Shown piece by piece: positions 17,115 through 25,889 of a stretch of DNA of 49,660 nt; position 1 is the first letter of the stretch; every line of letters starts with the position of its first letter. The notes beneath the pieces are model-generated. The model was not told where the DNA came from. It searched no databases and saw only the letters and a list, made by a program, of their open reading frames with translations. The stretch covers positions 1 to 49,660 of the forward strand of contig MFRE01000015.1 of assembly GCA_001784475.1 (NCBI GenBank), written 5' to 3'. A program made the position numbers and the translations under genes. Source of the stretch: Candidatus Magasanikbacteria bacterium RIFOXYD2_FULL_41_14. Lineage in GTDB: Bacteria; Patescibacteriota; Patescibacteriia; Magasanikbacterales; GWA2-37-8.

Positions 17115-17402
17115 ATGGCTCTATCACTTGACGAAGTCCGAAAAATTGCTAAATTGGCTCGGCTGAATTTAACCCCAGCCGAAGAAAAACGCCACGCGGA
17201 AACAATTTCCGTTGTTTTGGATTATATGAATATTTTAAATGAAGTAAATACTGATGGTGTGGAAATTACCAGCCAAGTTACCGGCCTGTCCGATGTCATG
17301 CGTCCGGACGAGCCATATGAGTGTGATTTTAAAAAAGAATTAATTAATCAGATGCCGGAAGTGAGTGAGAATGAATTAAAGGTGCCGGCGGTGTTTGAAT
17401 AA
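17115..17402 (+). CDS. gatC: Asp/Glu-tRNA amidotransferase subunit C
   Basis: LDEVRKIAKLARLNLTPAE, VMRPDEP. Confidence 0.9.
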   Translation: MALSLDEVRKIAKLARLNLTPAEEKRHAETISVVLDYMNILNEVNTDGVEITSQVTGLSDVMRPDEPYECDFKKELINQMPEVSENELKVPAVFE

Positions 17403-17461
17403 AGTCAGTTTATTAATTAGTTTATTAGCTGATTATTACAATTATTGTTCAAATAAATTTT

Positions 17462-18346
17462 ATGCTAAGTCGCAAACGCCCAAACGCAGAGACAAGTTTT
17501 GAACAAGGGGGTATTGTCAGACAAATAGTTGATCAAATTGATAAGGAAAAACAGAAGACTGCCTTGATTGATATATCTCCTAACCCAGAAAGTAGAGAAT
17601 TATTTTATAGGGTTCTCGCCGAAATAGAAGTTGAATTAGATAAAGCCAGTCCTGATAGGACTTATCTGAATAAAATTATTCGGGATTTACGTAGAAATTT
17701 TTTTGGGTCTGTCAACAACAGTCCATCTTTAAATGGCTTGATATTTGATGTTTCCGGAAGTGACATAACACTTGATCTTCACGAAGGGATTTTAGACAGT
17801 TTAAAAGACAGGTTACAAGCAGTATCTGTGTCGTCCGGATTTAACATGGGGGCTTTACCAATTGTTGATTTAGGTTGTGGAATGCATAACTATGTTCCTT
17901 ACAGTGTACTTAAAGAAAAATTTCCTGATAGTAAATTAGTTGGTGTTGATTTGGACCCTGCTAATATTATTTATAGAAAATTAGTTGCCAAAGGTCTTCC
18001 TCCCCAAAAGCTTGGGTTTGTAGTTCCACAGTGGGCACATGTCGCTAATCGTCCTGATGATGTTTTGTTGGATAGTTATGTATGCGCCCAACTAGAGCAG
18101 CTACCATTTCCTGATAATTACTCTGGTTTTATGGTAATTGAATCAGCTTTGGAGGATGCTTTTGAGGTTGATGATTATGGGAATCCTGATTTATCGCATG
18201 TGCGCACCCATGTTCCGTCGGTTTTTTCAGAAATAAATAGGGTCTTGGCTGAAGGGGGTTGTTTGGATGATTCGTCGATGAGTTTTGGAGCAGACACCAG
18301 TTTTTTTCGTAAGGTAGACGGCAAATTGATTCCTTGGAGAAAATAA
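17462..18346 (+). CDS. Class I SAM-dependent methyltransferase-like protein
   Basis: IVDLGCGMHNYVPY...KLVGVDLDPANI; later FSEINRVLAEGG. Confidence 0.6.
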   Translation: MLSRKRPNAETSFEQGGIVRQIVDQIDKEKQKTALIDISPNPESRELFYRVLAEIEVELDKASPDRTYLNKIIRDLRRNFFGSVNNSPSLNGLIFDVSGSDITLDLHEGILDSLKDRLQAVSVSSGFNMGALPIVDLGCGMHNYVPYSVLKEKFPDSKLVGVDLDPANIIYRKLVAKGLPPQKLGFVVPQWAHVANRPDDVLLDSYVCAQLEQLPFPDNYSGFMVIESALEDAFEVDDYGNPDLSHVRTHVPSVFSEINRVLAEGGCLDDSSMSFGADTSFFRKVDGKLIPWRK

Positions 18347-18348
18347 TT

Positions 18349-19854
18349 ATGAACCTAAATGAATTAACAATTAAACAAGCGCGTACCGGTTTAGACAACG
18401 GCGAATTTACGTCCGTTGATTTAACGACCGTGTGTTTAAAAAGAATTAAAGAATGCAACGGCGAATTGAATGCTTTTATTACGGTTTGCGAAAAATCGGC
18501 TTTAGCCGAGGCGAAAGTGGCTGATGAGATGATTGAAAATAAAAAAATAAAACCGCTTACCGGTATCCCGTTTTGTGTTAAAGATGCAATTTGTACGGTT
18601 GGTGTGCGCTCCACTGCGGCTGCCAAAATTTTAGATAATTATATTCCGCCCTTTGACGCGACCGTAATTAAAAAAATCCGCGAGCAGGGCGGGGTTTTGC
18701 TTGGGAAAAATAATTGCGATACTTTTGGCCATGGCGCCAGTAACGAAAATAGTATGTATGGCCCGGTGCCAAATCCGCATGATTTAACAAAAGTTTCTGG
18801 CGGATCATCAGGTGGCTCTGCGGCGGCCGTGGCCGATAATATGTGTATTTTTTCAATTGGCGAAGATACGGGTGGTTCAATTCGCCAGCCCGCGTCTTTT
18901 TGTGGTGTGGTGGGTTTACGTCCGTCATATGGTCGTAATTCGCGCTATGGAATAATGCCAATGGCGTCGTCGCTTGATACTGTCGGGCCAATAACTAAAA
19001 CTGTGGAAGACATGGCAGTTGTAATGCAAGAAATTGCCGGTTGTGATGGCCGTGATGCCACTACCGTGCCGGATGATGTACCAGATTATGAAAAAGAATT
19101 GGGAAAAATAGATTTAAAAAAATTGACTGTCGGCGTTCCGAAAGAATATTTCGAAGTTGATGCTTTAGATCCAGAAGTAAAATCCGCCACCCTCGCGGCC
19201 ATAGAAAAATTAAAACAAGCCGGCGCGACGATTAAAGAAGTTAGTTTGCCAATGACCAAATACGCCATTGCCGTTTATTATATTGTCGTGCCCTGCGAAG
19301 ATAGTTCCAATTTAGGCCGTTTAGATGGTGTCCGTTATGGGGTGCGAGTTGACACTCCCCCTACCCCCTCTTATCAAGAGGGGGACAGCGACACCGGCAA
19401 TATCCCCCTCTTATCAAGAGGGGGGCGAGGGGGGAGTCTTTATGACCTCTACGCCAACTCGCGCGACCAAGGTTTTCCCGAAGAAGTCAAACGCCGAATT
19501 TTGATCGGCACTTACGCGTTGTCCGCCGGATATTATGACGCTTATTATAAAAAAGCGCAAAAAGTTCGTACTTTAATTATTCAGGATTTTGAAAAGGCGT
19601 TCAAAAAAGTAGATGTTTTAATTACACCCACTTCACCGTTTCCAGCATTTGCGCTTGGTGAAAAATCTTTTGATCCACTGCAAATGTATTTGGCGGATAT
19701 AATGTTGGCACCAGCATCGCTGGCCGGTGTGCCGGCTTTGTCTGTTCCAGCTGGAATGTCGAAATCTGGTTTACCAATTGGCGTGCAAATTATTGGGCCA
19801 AGGTTGAGCGAGGGGCTGGTGATGGGGGTGGGAGAGGCGATAGAGAAAAATTGA
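18349..19854 (+). CDS. gatA: Asp/Glu-tRNA amidotransferase subunit A, with in-frame repeat insertion
   Basis: GIPFCVKDAICT, GGSSGGSAAAVA, GGSIRQPASFCGVVGLRPSYGR amidase signature. Confidence 0.93.
   Translation: MNLNELTIKQARTGLDNGEFTSVDLTTVCLKRIKECNGELNAFITVCEKSALAEAKVADEMIENKKIKPLTGIPFCVKDAICTVGVRSTAAAKILDNYIPPFDATVIKKIREQGGVLLGKNNCDTFGHGASNENSMYGPVPNPHDLTKVSGGSSGGSAAAVADNMCIFSIGEDTGGSIRQPASFCGVVGLRPSYGRNSRYGIMPMASSLDTVGPITKTVEDMAVVMQEIAGCDGRDATTVPDDVPDYEKELGKIDLKKLTVGVPKEYFEVDALDPEVKSATLAAIEKLKQAGATIKEVSLPMTKYAIAVYYIVVPCEDSSNLGRLDGVRYGVRVDTPPTPSYQEGDSDTGNIPLLSRGGRGGSLYDLYANSRDQGFPEEVKRRILIGTYALSAGYYDAYYKKAQKVRTLIIQDFEKAFKKVDVLITPTSPFPAFALGEKSFDPLQMYLADIMLAPASLAGVPALSVPAGMSKSGLPIGVQIIGPRLSEGLVMGVGEAIEKN
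19352..19440. repeat. Double palindromic repeat (CCCCCTCTTATCAAGAGGGGG twice) within gatA
   Basis: Two CCCTCTTATCAAGAGGG hairpins; translated as TPPTPSYQEGDSDTGNIPLLSRGGRGG. Confidence 0.85.
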
Positions 19855-19929
19855 AGAATGAAGATTGAAGATTTTTTAGAGTGCTTAATTTTTTTAATCT
19901 TTAATCTTTAATTTTCAATCTTTTATCCT

Positions 19930-21240
19930 ATGCTAAAACTTCTCGAAAAACCCCAACTCGTAACCACTGGCGAAGCCGTAAATTTCCGTGACTCCTGGCG
20001 CGTGTTTAAAATTATCGCGGAATTTGTGGATGGTTATAATTTTGTGGGTGATTTAAAACGGGAGGTAACGATTTTGGGTTCCGCGCGTTTGGCTCCTAAT
20101 AATAAATATTATAAAATCGCCGAACAATTTGGCGCGCTTTTAGGCAAGAACGGTTTTACCACCATGACCGGCGGTGGTCCCGGTATTATGGAAGCGGCCA
20201 ACAAGGGGGCGGACAAAGCTGGCGGTGAATCCGTTGGCATCAACATTCAATTGCCCCGCGAACAACGCACCAATCCGTATGTCAAAAAATCAGTCGGGTT
20301 TTCTTATTTTTTTACGCGCAAAGTAATGTTGACTTCGCCGGCCAACGCCTTTGTCCTTTTTCCGGGTGGGTTTGGCACCTTGGACGAATTTTTTGAAGTG
20401 GTGGATTATATGGAACTTGGCTATATGCATAAATCGCCGATAGTTTTGGTTGGGCGCGAATTTTGGGAGCCATTAATTAAATTTTTACGCAATCAATCAG
20501 TTGGTCAAGTGCACGCTTTTCCGGAAGAAATTATTAATACTTGGCACATTGTGGAGACGGCGGAAGAAGCGTTTGATATGATTAAAAATACAGAAGACCG
20601 TGACAATATCTGCGCGGTGGATGATATTTTGTGTCGCGGGGGAGCGGATTGGCGAATATTTCGGATTTTGGCCGAACTGGTGGACGGTTTTGAATTTTTA
20701 TCAAATGTGCGCGGTGATGTTACTGTTTTGGGTACCAAAAGTATTTTACCGGGTTCAGCATATTATGACGCGGCCTATGAATTAGGCAAGGCCTTGGCCA
20801 AAAATGGCAACACCGTGGTTACCGGCGGTGGCCCGGGCACGATGGAAGCGGCCAATAAAGGCGCGTTTGAAGCCGGTGGTACAAGCATTGGTATAAATAT
20901 TATTACCGATCGGGGCGAGCGCGTGAATAATTTTGTGAATAAATCTTTGGGTTTTCATTTTCCGTTTGTGCGCAAATTAATTATCACCGCGCCGTCCGAA
21001 GCGTTCGCGTTTTTTCCCGGCGGGTTTGGCACATTACACCAGTTGTTTGAATTGTTAACACTAATTGAAACCAAAAAACGTGAGCCCATGCCGATTTTGC
21101 TTTATGGCGAAGAATTTTGGGCGCCGATGTTGGAATATTTCCGCCTCCTGTCTGAAAAATTCAAAACCATCAATCGCGTGGATGAGGATTTGGTGACGGT
21201 TTTACATCAGCCGGAGGATATTTTGAAATATTTGCGATAA
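19930..21240 (+). CDS. Tandem double LOG (TIGR00730)-domain protein
   Basis: Motif pairs GGGPGIMEAANKGA/PGGFGTLDEFFE and GGGPGTMEAANKGA/PGGFGTLHQLFE in one ORF. Confidence 0.85.
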   Translation: MLKLLEKPQLVTTGEAVNFRDSWRVFKIIAEFVDGYNFVGDLKREVTILGSARLAPNNKYYKIAEQFGALLGKNGFTTMTGGGPGIMEAANKGADKAGGESVGINIQLPREQRTNPYVKKSVGFSYFFTRKVMLTSPANAFVLFPGGFGTLDEFFEVVDYMELGYMHKSPIVLVGREFWEPLIKFLRNQSVGQVHAFPEEIINTWHIVETAEEAFDMIKNTEDRDNICAVDDILCRGGADWRIFRILAELVDGFEFLSNVRGDVTVLGTKSILPGSAYYDAAYELGKALAKNGNTVVTGGGPGTMEAANKGAFEAGGTSIGINIITDRGERVNNFVNKSLGFHFPFVRKLIITAPSEAFAFFPGGFGTLHQLFELLTLIETKKREPMPILLYGEEFWAPMLEYFRLLSEKFKTINRVDEDLVTVLHQPEDILKYLR

Positions 21241-21301
21241 TATCAAATTTCCAATTTCCAATGTCAAATCAATGTCAAAACAAAAATTTCAAATTATGAT
21301 T

Positions 21302-21392
21302 GTCATGCTGAATTTATTTCAGCATCTCTGTGCTTTTAAGGGGATCCTGAAACACGATAGCCATGCGGCATCGCATGGAGTTCAGGATGACA
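21302..21392. repeat. REP-like element GTCATGCTGAATTTATTTCAGCATC...GAGTTCAGGATGAC
   Basis: Inverted-repeat structure; related to 31385-31450. Confidence 0.65.
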
Positions 21393-21465
21393 ATTGATTG
21401 GTTAATGTAAATTTGATATTTGGATTTATTTTGGAAATTAGAAATTTGGATTTTGAAATTATTGT

Positions 21466-22233
21466 ATGCTCCCATACTTAGAATACCACGCCATCATCCT
21501 CGGTCCCGTCACCCTACAGGTCTGGGGTCTTTGGGTATCGCTTGGTGTAATTGCCGGAGTATTATTGGCCGATCGTTTGGCCAAGAAAAATTTTTTAGCC
21601 CCGCAATTAGTTTGGGATTTAGCCGTGTGGGCACTACTCGCCGGACTACTAGGCGCGCGCGTTGGCCATGTTTTATTTTATGACCCGTCTTATTATTTCG
21701 CCAATCCGGTTGAGATGTTATATTTCTGGCAAGGCGGGGCATCATCGCTCGGCGGGTTTATCGGTGCCAGTTTGGCCGTGGGGGCTTTTACCAAAATCAG
21801 AAAAATTTCTTTCACCCAATTATCCGCCTATTTAGATATTATGACCCCCGGGCTTTGGCTCGGTTGGGCTATCGGTCGCATCGGTTGTTTTTTTATCCAT
21901 GATCACCCGGGCACTTTATCAAATTTTATGTTGGCGATAAATTTTCCGGATGGAGCGCGCCACGATTTAGGATTATATGATTCCATTTTGGCTTGGGTGT
22001 TGCTCGCGTTATCGCTCATATTTTTTAAAAAATTACGTCAACAAAATTCCGGCCTGGTATTTTTATTCACGGTCGCGCTTTACGCCTTTGTTCGTTTTTG
22101 GTTAGATTTTTTGCGCGCCACTGATGTTCGTTATTTTTATTTAACCCCGGCGCAATGGGGGATGGGCGTGGTATTTCTAGGATTGACATTTTGGCAAATT
22201 TACGGTAAAATTCGTTCCACGCCGATAAAATAG
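21466..22233 (+). CDS. lgt: Prolipoprotein diacylglyceryl transferase
   Basis: GLLGARVGHVLFYDP, WQGGASSLGGFIGA, GWAIGRIGCFFIHDHPG. Confidence 0.92.
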   Translation: MLPYLEYHAIILGPVTLQVWGLWVSLGVIAGVLLADRLAKKNFLAPQLVWDLAVWALLAGLLGARVGHVLFYDPSYYFANPVEMLYFWQGGASSLGGFIGASLAVGAFTKIRKISFTQLSAYLDIMTPGLWLGWAIGRIGCFFIHDHPGTLSNFMLAINFPDGARHDLGLYDSILAWVLLALSLIFFKKLRQQNSGLVFLFTVALYAFVRFWLDFLRATDVRYFYLTPAQWGMGVVFLGLTFWQIYGKIRSTPIK

Positions 22234-22243
22234 TTTTTAGAGC

Positions 22244-22328
22244 GGAGAGGTCGCATAGTGGTCTAGTGCGCGTCCCTGGAAAGGACGTATGTCGCAAGGC
22301 ATCGAGGGTTCAAATCCCTCCCTCTCCG
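22244..22328 (+). tRNA. tRNA-Ser (anticodon GGA), CCA not encoded
   Basis: Acceptor GGAGAGG/CCTCTCC, anticodon loop CTGGAAA, long variable arm, T-arm GAGGGTTCAAATCCCTC. Confidence 0.92.
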
Positions 22329-22354
22329 CCTTAAAAATTATTTAGCATAATTTT

Positions 22355-22951
22355 ATGGATAAAATGCCTTCTAAAAAACACTTAATCATGGTTTTTTACG
22401 GCGTGAGCGGTTCGGGGAAATCTTTGCTGTTAAAAATGATGAAAGATATTTTTCCCAATGTTACTTTGCATCGTAAAGATTCTACTCGTCCACGTCGCCA
22501 AGGCGAACCGGCTCACGGCACGCCCGAATTGCGTTTAGTAAAAAAACTTGGTCCGGCCTCGGATTATTTGTTGACTTATCAGGCATATGGTGCTTGGTTT
22601 GGAGTTAGGAAAGATCAACTGAACAAATCGTTTGATAAAAGTGAAATTCATTTGATAATTATCGCGAATATTAAAGCGATTAAAGAATTTAAAGCTTTTT
22701 ATCCGCACGCCATTACCGTTTATGTTCATTCTGATCCGCAAAATATCCCGGAAAGATTAATAAAGCGTGATACGTTGGAGTATGAGAAGCGCAAGAAGCG
22801 ATCGGTCGCATTGTATAAAGGATTTTTGAATAATAATACTTTATTTGATTTTATCGTGTTAAATTTTTGGGACAAAAGAAATGCCGCTCAACAAGCCGAA
22901 AATATTATTAAAAAATATTTAGAAAATACCGGCCGGTTGATTCATGCCTAA
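22355..22951 (+). CDS. Guanylate kinase-like protein
   Basis: MVFYGVSGSGKSLLLKMM P-loop; RKDSTRPRRQGE. Confidence 0.65.
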   Translation: MDKMPSKKHLIMVFYGVSGSGKSLLLKMMKDIFPNVTLHRKDSTRPRRQGEPAHGTPELRLVKKLGPASDYLLTYQAYGAWFGVRKDQLNKSFDKSEIHLIIIANIKAIKEFKAFYPHAITVYVHSDPQNIPERLIKRDTLEYEKRKKRSVALYKGFLNNNTLFDFIVLNFWDKRNAAQQAENIIKKYLENTGRLIHA

Positions 22952-22968
22952 TATCTGGCTATCAAATT

Positions 22969-22997
22969 AAAACCGCTTTTTCAAAAGGCGGTTTTTT
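22969..22997 (+). terminator. Rho-independent terminator
   Basis: AAACCGCTTTT-tc-AAAAGGCGGTTTTTT; promoter-like TATAAT follows immediately. Confidence 0.85.
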
Positions 22998-23034
22998 GGT
23001 ATAATATAGCCAGCTAATTTTTAATCCAAAAAAT

Positions 23035-23862
23035 ATGGAGGACACTAAAATCGCAATTTTTAAGAAAAAGGAGATTCGGAAGGTATTGTTTAATAAGGAG
23101 TGGTGGTTTTCGGTTATTGATGTTGTCGGGGCGTTGACTGATACTGATAGGCCGAGTGCCTATTGGACGGCCATGAAGGCGCGCACGAATAGTGACGAGG
23201 GTGTTGAGTTATCTACAATTTGTAGACAACTGAAACTGAAGTCGTCCGATGGAAAGTTTTACGAAACTGATTGCGCCAACACCGAAGGCATCTTCCGCAT
23301 AATTCAATCAATTCCATCTCCCAAAGCCGAACCATTCAAACGTTGGCTCGCCAAAGTCGGCTATGAACGCGTTCAGGAAATCGAAGATCCGGAATTGGGG
23401 CAAAAACGCACGCGCATGTTGTATAAATTAAAAGGTTACCCGGATGCTTGGATTGAAAAACGGATGCGTGGAATTGATATTCGCGAAATTTTGACTGATG
23501 AATGGAATAAGCATGAAGTGAAACTGCAAAAAGAATATGAAATTTTAACAGCTGAAATTGCCAATGCTACTTTTGGAGTAACACCAAGTAAGCATAAAAA
23601 AATAAAAGGACTCAAAAGAGAAAATTTACGCGACCACATGAGCAATTTGGAATTAATTTTTTCTATGTTGGGTGAAGCGGCGACTACGGAAATTGTTAAG
23701 ACCGAACATCCGCTGGGATTTGATGACAACAAAAAAGTCGCTAAACGTGGTGGTGGCGTGGCTGGGTTAGCGCGCAGTCAGATGGAAATTGAGACCGGGA
23801 AAAAGGTGGTGAGCAAAGATAATTTCCTGCCGTTACTTAAAGGCAAGAAACGATTGAAATAA
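23035..23862 (+). CDS. BRO-N/phage antirepressor-like protein
   Basis: EIRKVLFNKEWWFSVIDVVGALTDTDRPSAYWTAMKAR; FKRWLAKVGYERVQEIEDPELG. Confidence 0.75.
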   Translation: MEDTKIAIFKKKEIRKVLFNKEWWFSVIDVVGALTDTDRPSAYWTAMKARTNSDEGVELSTICRQLKLKSSDGKFYETDCANTEGIFRIIQSIPSPKAEPFKRWLAKVGYERVQEIEDPELGQKRTRMLYKLKGYPDAWIEKRMRGIDIREILTDEWNKHEVKLQKEYEILTAEIANATFGVTPSKHKKIKGLKRENLRDHMSNLELIFSMLGEAATTEIVKTEHPLGFDDNKKVAKRGGGVAGLARSQMEIETGKKVVSKDNFLPLLKGKKRLK

Positions 23863-23927
23863 TTTGTGGTTCTCTTCTCCAAACTATGCTATACTATAAA
23901 TAGTTTTATTCATAACATTCACACTAT

Positions 23928-24227
23928 ATGTGCATGGGAAAAAGCAAAATGTGCGTAGGCCATTTGGTGGCCGGCGCGCTCGTAGTCGTTGGCGCCCTGA
24001 ATTGGGGTTTGGTCGGTTTATTTAGTTTCAATTTGGTGAACGCCATTTTAGGTGGCGCACCAGTGATAGAGCGTTTAGTTTATGTGCTGGTAGGATTGGC
24101 AGCATTGTTTATGCTCGCGATGTGCCATTGTAAAAAGTGTGGCATGGGTGGCGGTAGTTGCTGTAAAAAAGATGGCGAAGCCACTGCTACTGGCGATTCG
24201 TGTTGTGGTGGTGAAAAGAAGATGTAA
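23928..24227 (+). CDS. DUF378-like membrane protein with Cys-rich C-terminal tail
   Basis: LVAGALVVVGALNWGLVGLFSFNLV; CHCKKCGMGGGSCCKKDGEATATGDSCCGG. Confidence 0.75.
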   Translation: MCMGKSKMCVGHLVAGALVVVGALNWGLVGLFSFNLVNAILGGAPVIERLVYVLVGLAALFMLAMCHCKKCGMGGGSCCKKDGEATATGDSCCGGEKKM

Positions 24228-24239
24228 AGTTAATTGGTA

Positions 24240-24273
24240 AAAAATGCCCGCCTCATCGGTGGGTATTTTTTTT
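24240..24273 (+). terminator. Rho-independent terminator
   Basis: ATGCCCGCC-tcatc-GGTGGGTAT followed by T8. Confidence 0.8.
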
Positions 24274-24289
24274 ACTTGTCTTTTGTTTT

Positions 24290-24360
24290 GTCATTCCCGC
24301 GCAAGCGGGAATCCAGAAGTTTAATAACGTGACTGGATCCCCGTTTTCACGGGGATGACA
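24290..24360. repeat. REP-like element GTCATTCCCGCGCAAGCGGGAATCCAG...CTGGATCCCCGTTTTCACGGGGATGACA
   Basis: Two hairpins; same family as the insertion in tsaE. Confidence 0.8.
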
Positions 24361-24364
24361 GCCG

Positions 24365-25765
24365 TTAGGCAAAGTATTTTTTTACCAGTTCCTCAATTTT
24401 TGTATCGACATCAGCTGCTAATAATGGAGGAGTAGCATTGGATTTTTCAATTAATTCTATTACCACTTTTAAAACATGTTTCATACCGGGGATAATATGA
24501 TTATCGCGGTCTTCGGCATAAGAAAAACGAACAAAGCCGGCACCCATTGAGCCAAAATCGCTGCCAGCTAAAGTCGCAATGCCTTTTTCCGTTAATAACC
24601 AATCAACCAGCTGTTTGTCGCTCTTAATTTTTAAATCATTTTTAACATAAGGCAAGTCCAGAACTTTATGAAAACTGGGAAAAAGGTAGAAGGCGCCTTC
24701 GGCCACGTTTGGCACAACATAGGGCGACAACAAACGCAGGGCCGCTTCCACAAATTTACCCTTGTTTTCGTATTGTATGAAATCTTTATTAATAATTTCT
24801 TGAACTTTGTCGCCAATGTATTCATATTTGCATCCATCTAATTCCACCTCGCCAAAAATTACCCCAGCCACAATTTGGGAAAAGCGGGGGACGGCGGTAT
24901 ATTTATTTATGGCGAACTTGCCAAATATTTCAATTACCCAGGTCGGTGCCACAATAAATCCTAGCCGCCAGCCAGTCATGGCAAAATTTTTTGAAAATCC
25001 ATTTAGGTTGATGGTGTAATCTAACATCCCTGGTAGTGATAGAAAACTAAATTGATGTTTATCTCCGCCAAAGACAATTTGGTCATAAATATCATCAAAT
25101 ACCACAAAACATTTATATTCACGTACCAGTTCTGCAATTTGTTCCAACTTTTCTTTACCAAATACCATGCCGGTCGGGTTTTGGGGGGTGTTTAACATCA
25201 AGAGTTTTACTTGATTGTTTTCCGATAGTATTTTTTTTAAATCTTCCACTTCAAATTCTAAAGTGTTTTTATTTTCATCGCGACGTGCGTTCCAATTTAG
25301 CACATTGCCATGATTATAAAATTCAGCTAATGAGGCATAAATCGGATAGCCGGGATTTTGGACAATAATTTTATCACCCGGCGCCACCAATGCTTGAATA
25401 CTCATCTCAATTACCGGTTTACCACCCGGCTGTAGCATTACATTATCTTTAGTAATATTTACGCCTCTGGTTTTGCTCCAATAGCGGGCGATATTCTCAC
25501 GCACTTGAGGATAACCGGCAAAATGACCATATTTAGTTTGTTTGTCCTGAAGGGCTTTAATAGCAGTATTAATTATTGGTTCTGGAGTTTTTGGTCCAGT
25601 ATCGCCTACGTGAAATTTATAAATCTGGGGAAATTTTCCCGATTTTTCTACTTCCATAACTTTCGCTCCAAAATCAAACGCTGATTCTGTGCCTAAATAA
25701 TTTAAGGACGGGTTGATTGTAACATTTGGTGTGAGATTTTTGTCGGTGAGAAATTTTGGTAGCAT
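24365..25765 (-). CDS. PLP-dependent aminotransferase class I/II
   Basis: LNTPQNPTGMVFGKE, FDDIYDQIVFGG, GFSKNFAMTGWRLGFI. Confidence 0.9.
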   Translation of the reverse strand: MLPKFLTDKNLTPNVTINPSLNYLGTESAFDFGAKVMEVEKSGKFPQIYKFHVGDTGPKTPEPIINTAIKALQDKQTKYGHFAGYPQVRENIARYWSKTRGVNITKDNVMLQPGGKPVIEMSIQALVAPGDKIIVQNPGYPIYASLAEFYNHGNVLNWNARRDENKNTLEFEVEDLKKILSENNQVKLLMLNTPQNPTGMVFGKEKLEQIAELVREYKCFVVFDDIYDQIVFGGDKHQFSFLSLPGMLDYTINLNGFSKNFAMTGWRLGFIVAPTWVIEIFGKFAINKYTAVPRFSQIVAGVIFGEVELDGCKYEYIGDKVQEIINKDFIQYENKGKFVEAALRLLSPYVVPNVAEGAFYLFPSFHKVLDLPYVKNDLKIKSDKQLVDWLLTEKGIATLAGSDFGSMGAGFVRFSYAEDRDNHIIPGMKHVLKVVIELIEKSNATPPLLAADVDTKIEELVKKYFA

Positions 25766-25889
25766 AAATTATTTTAGATTTATGATTTTAGATTGTAGAG
25801 CGAGTCAGACAACTTTTTTTCAGAAAGCGTAACCACGGCCGAGCGGCCAAGGGTGTGTTTTTTAAGGATGGTTGTACGGTGAGCGATAT

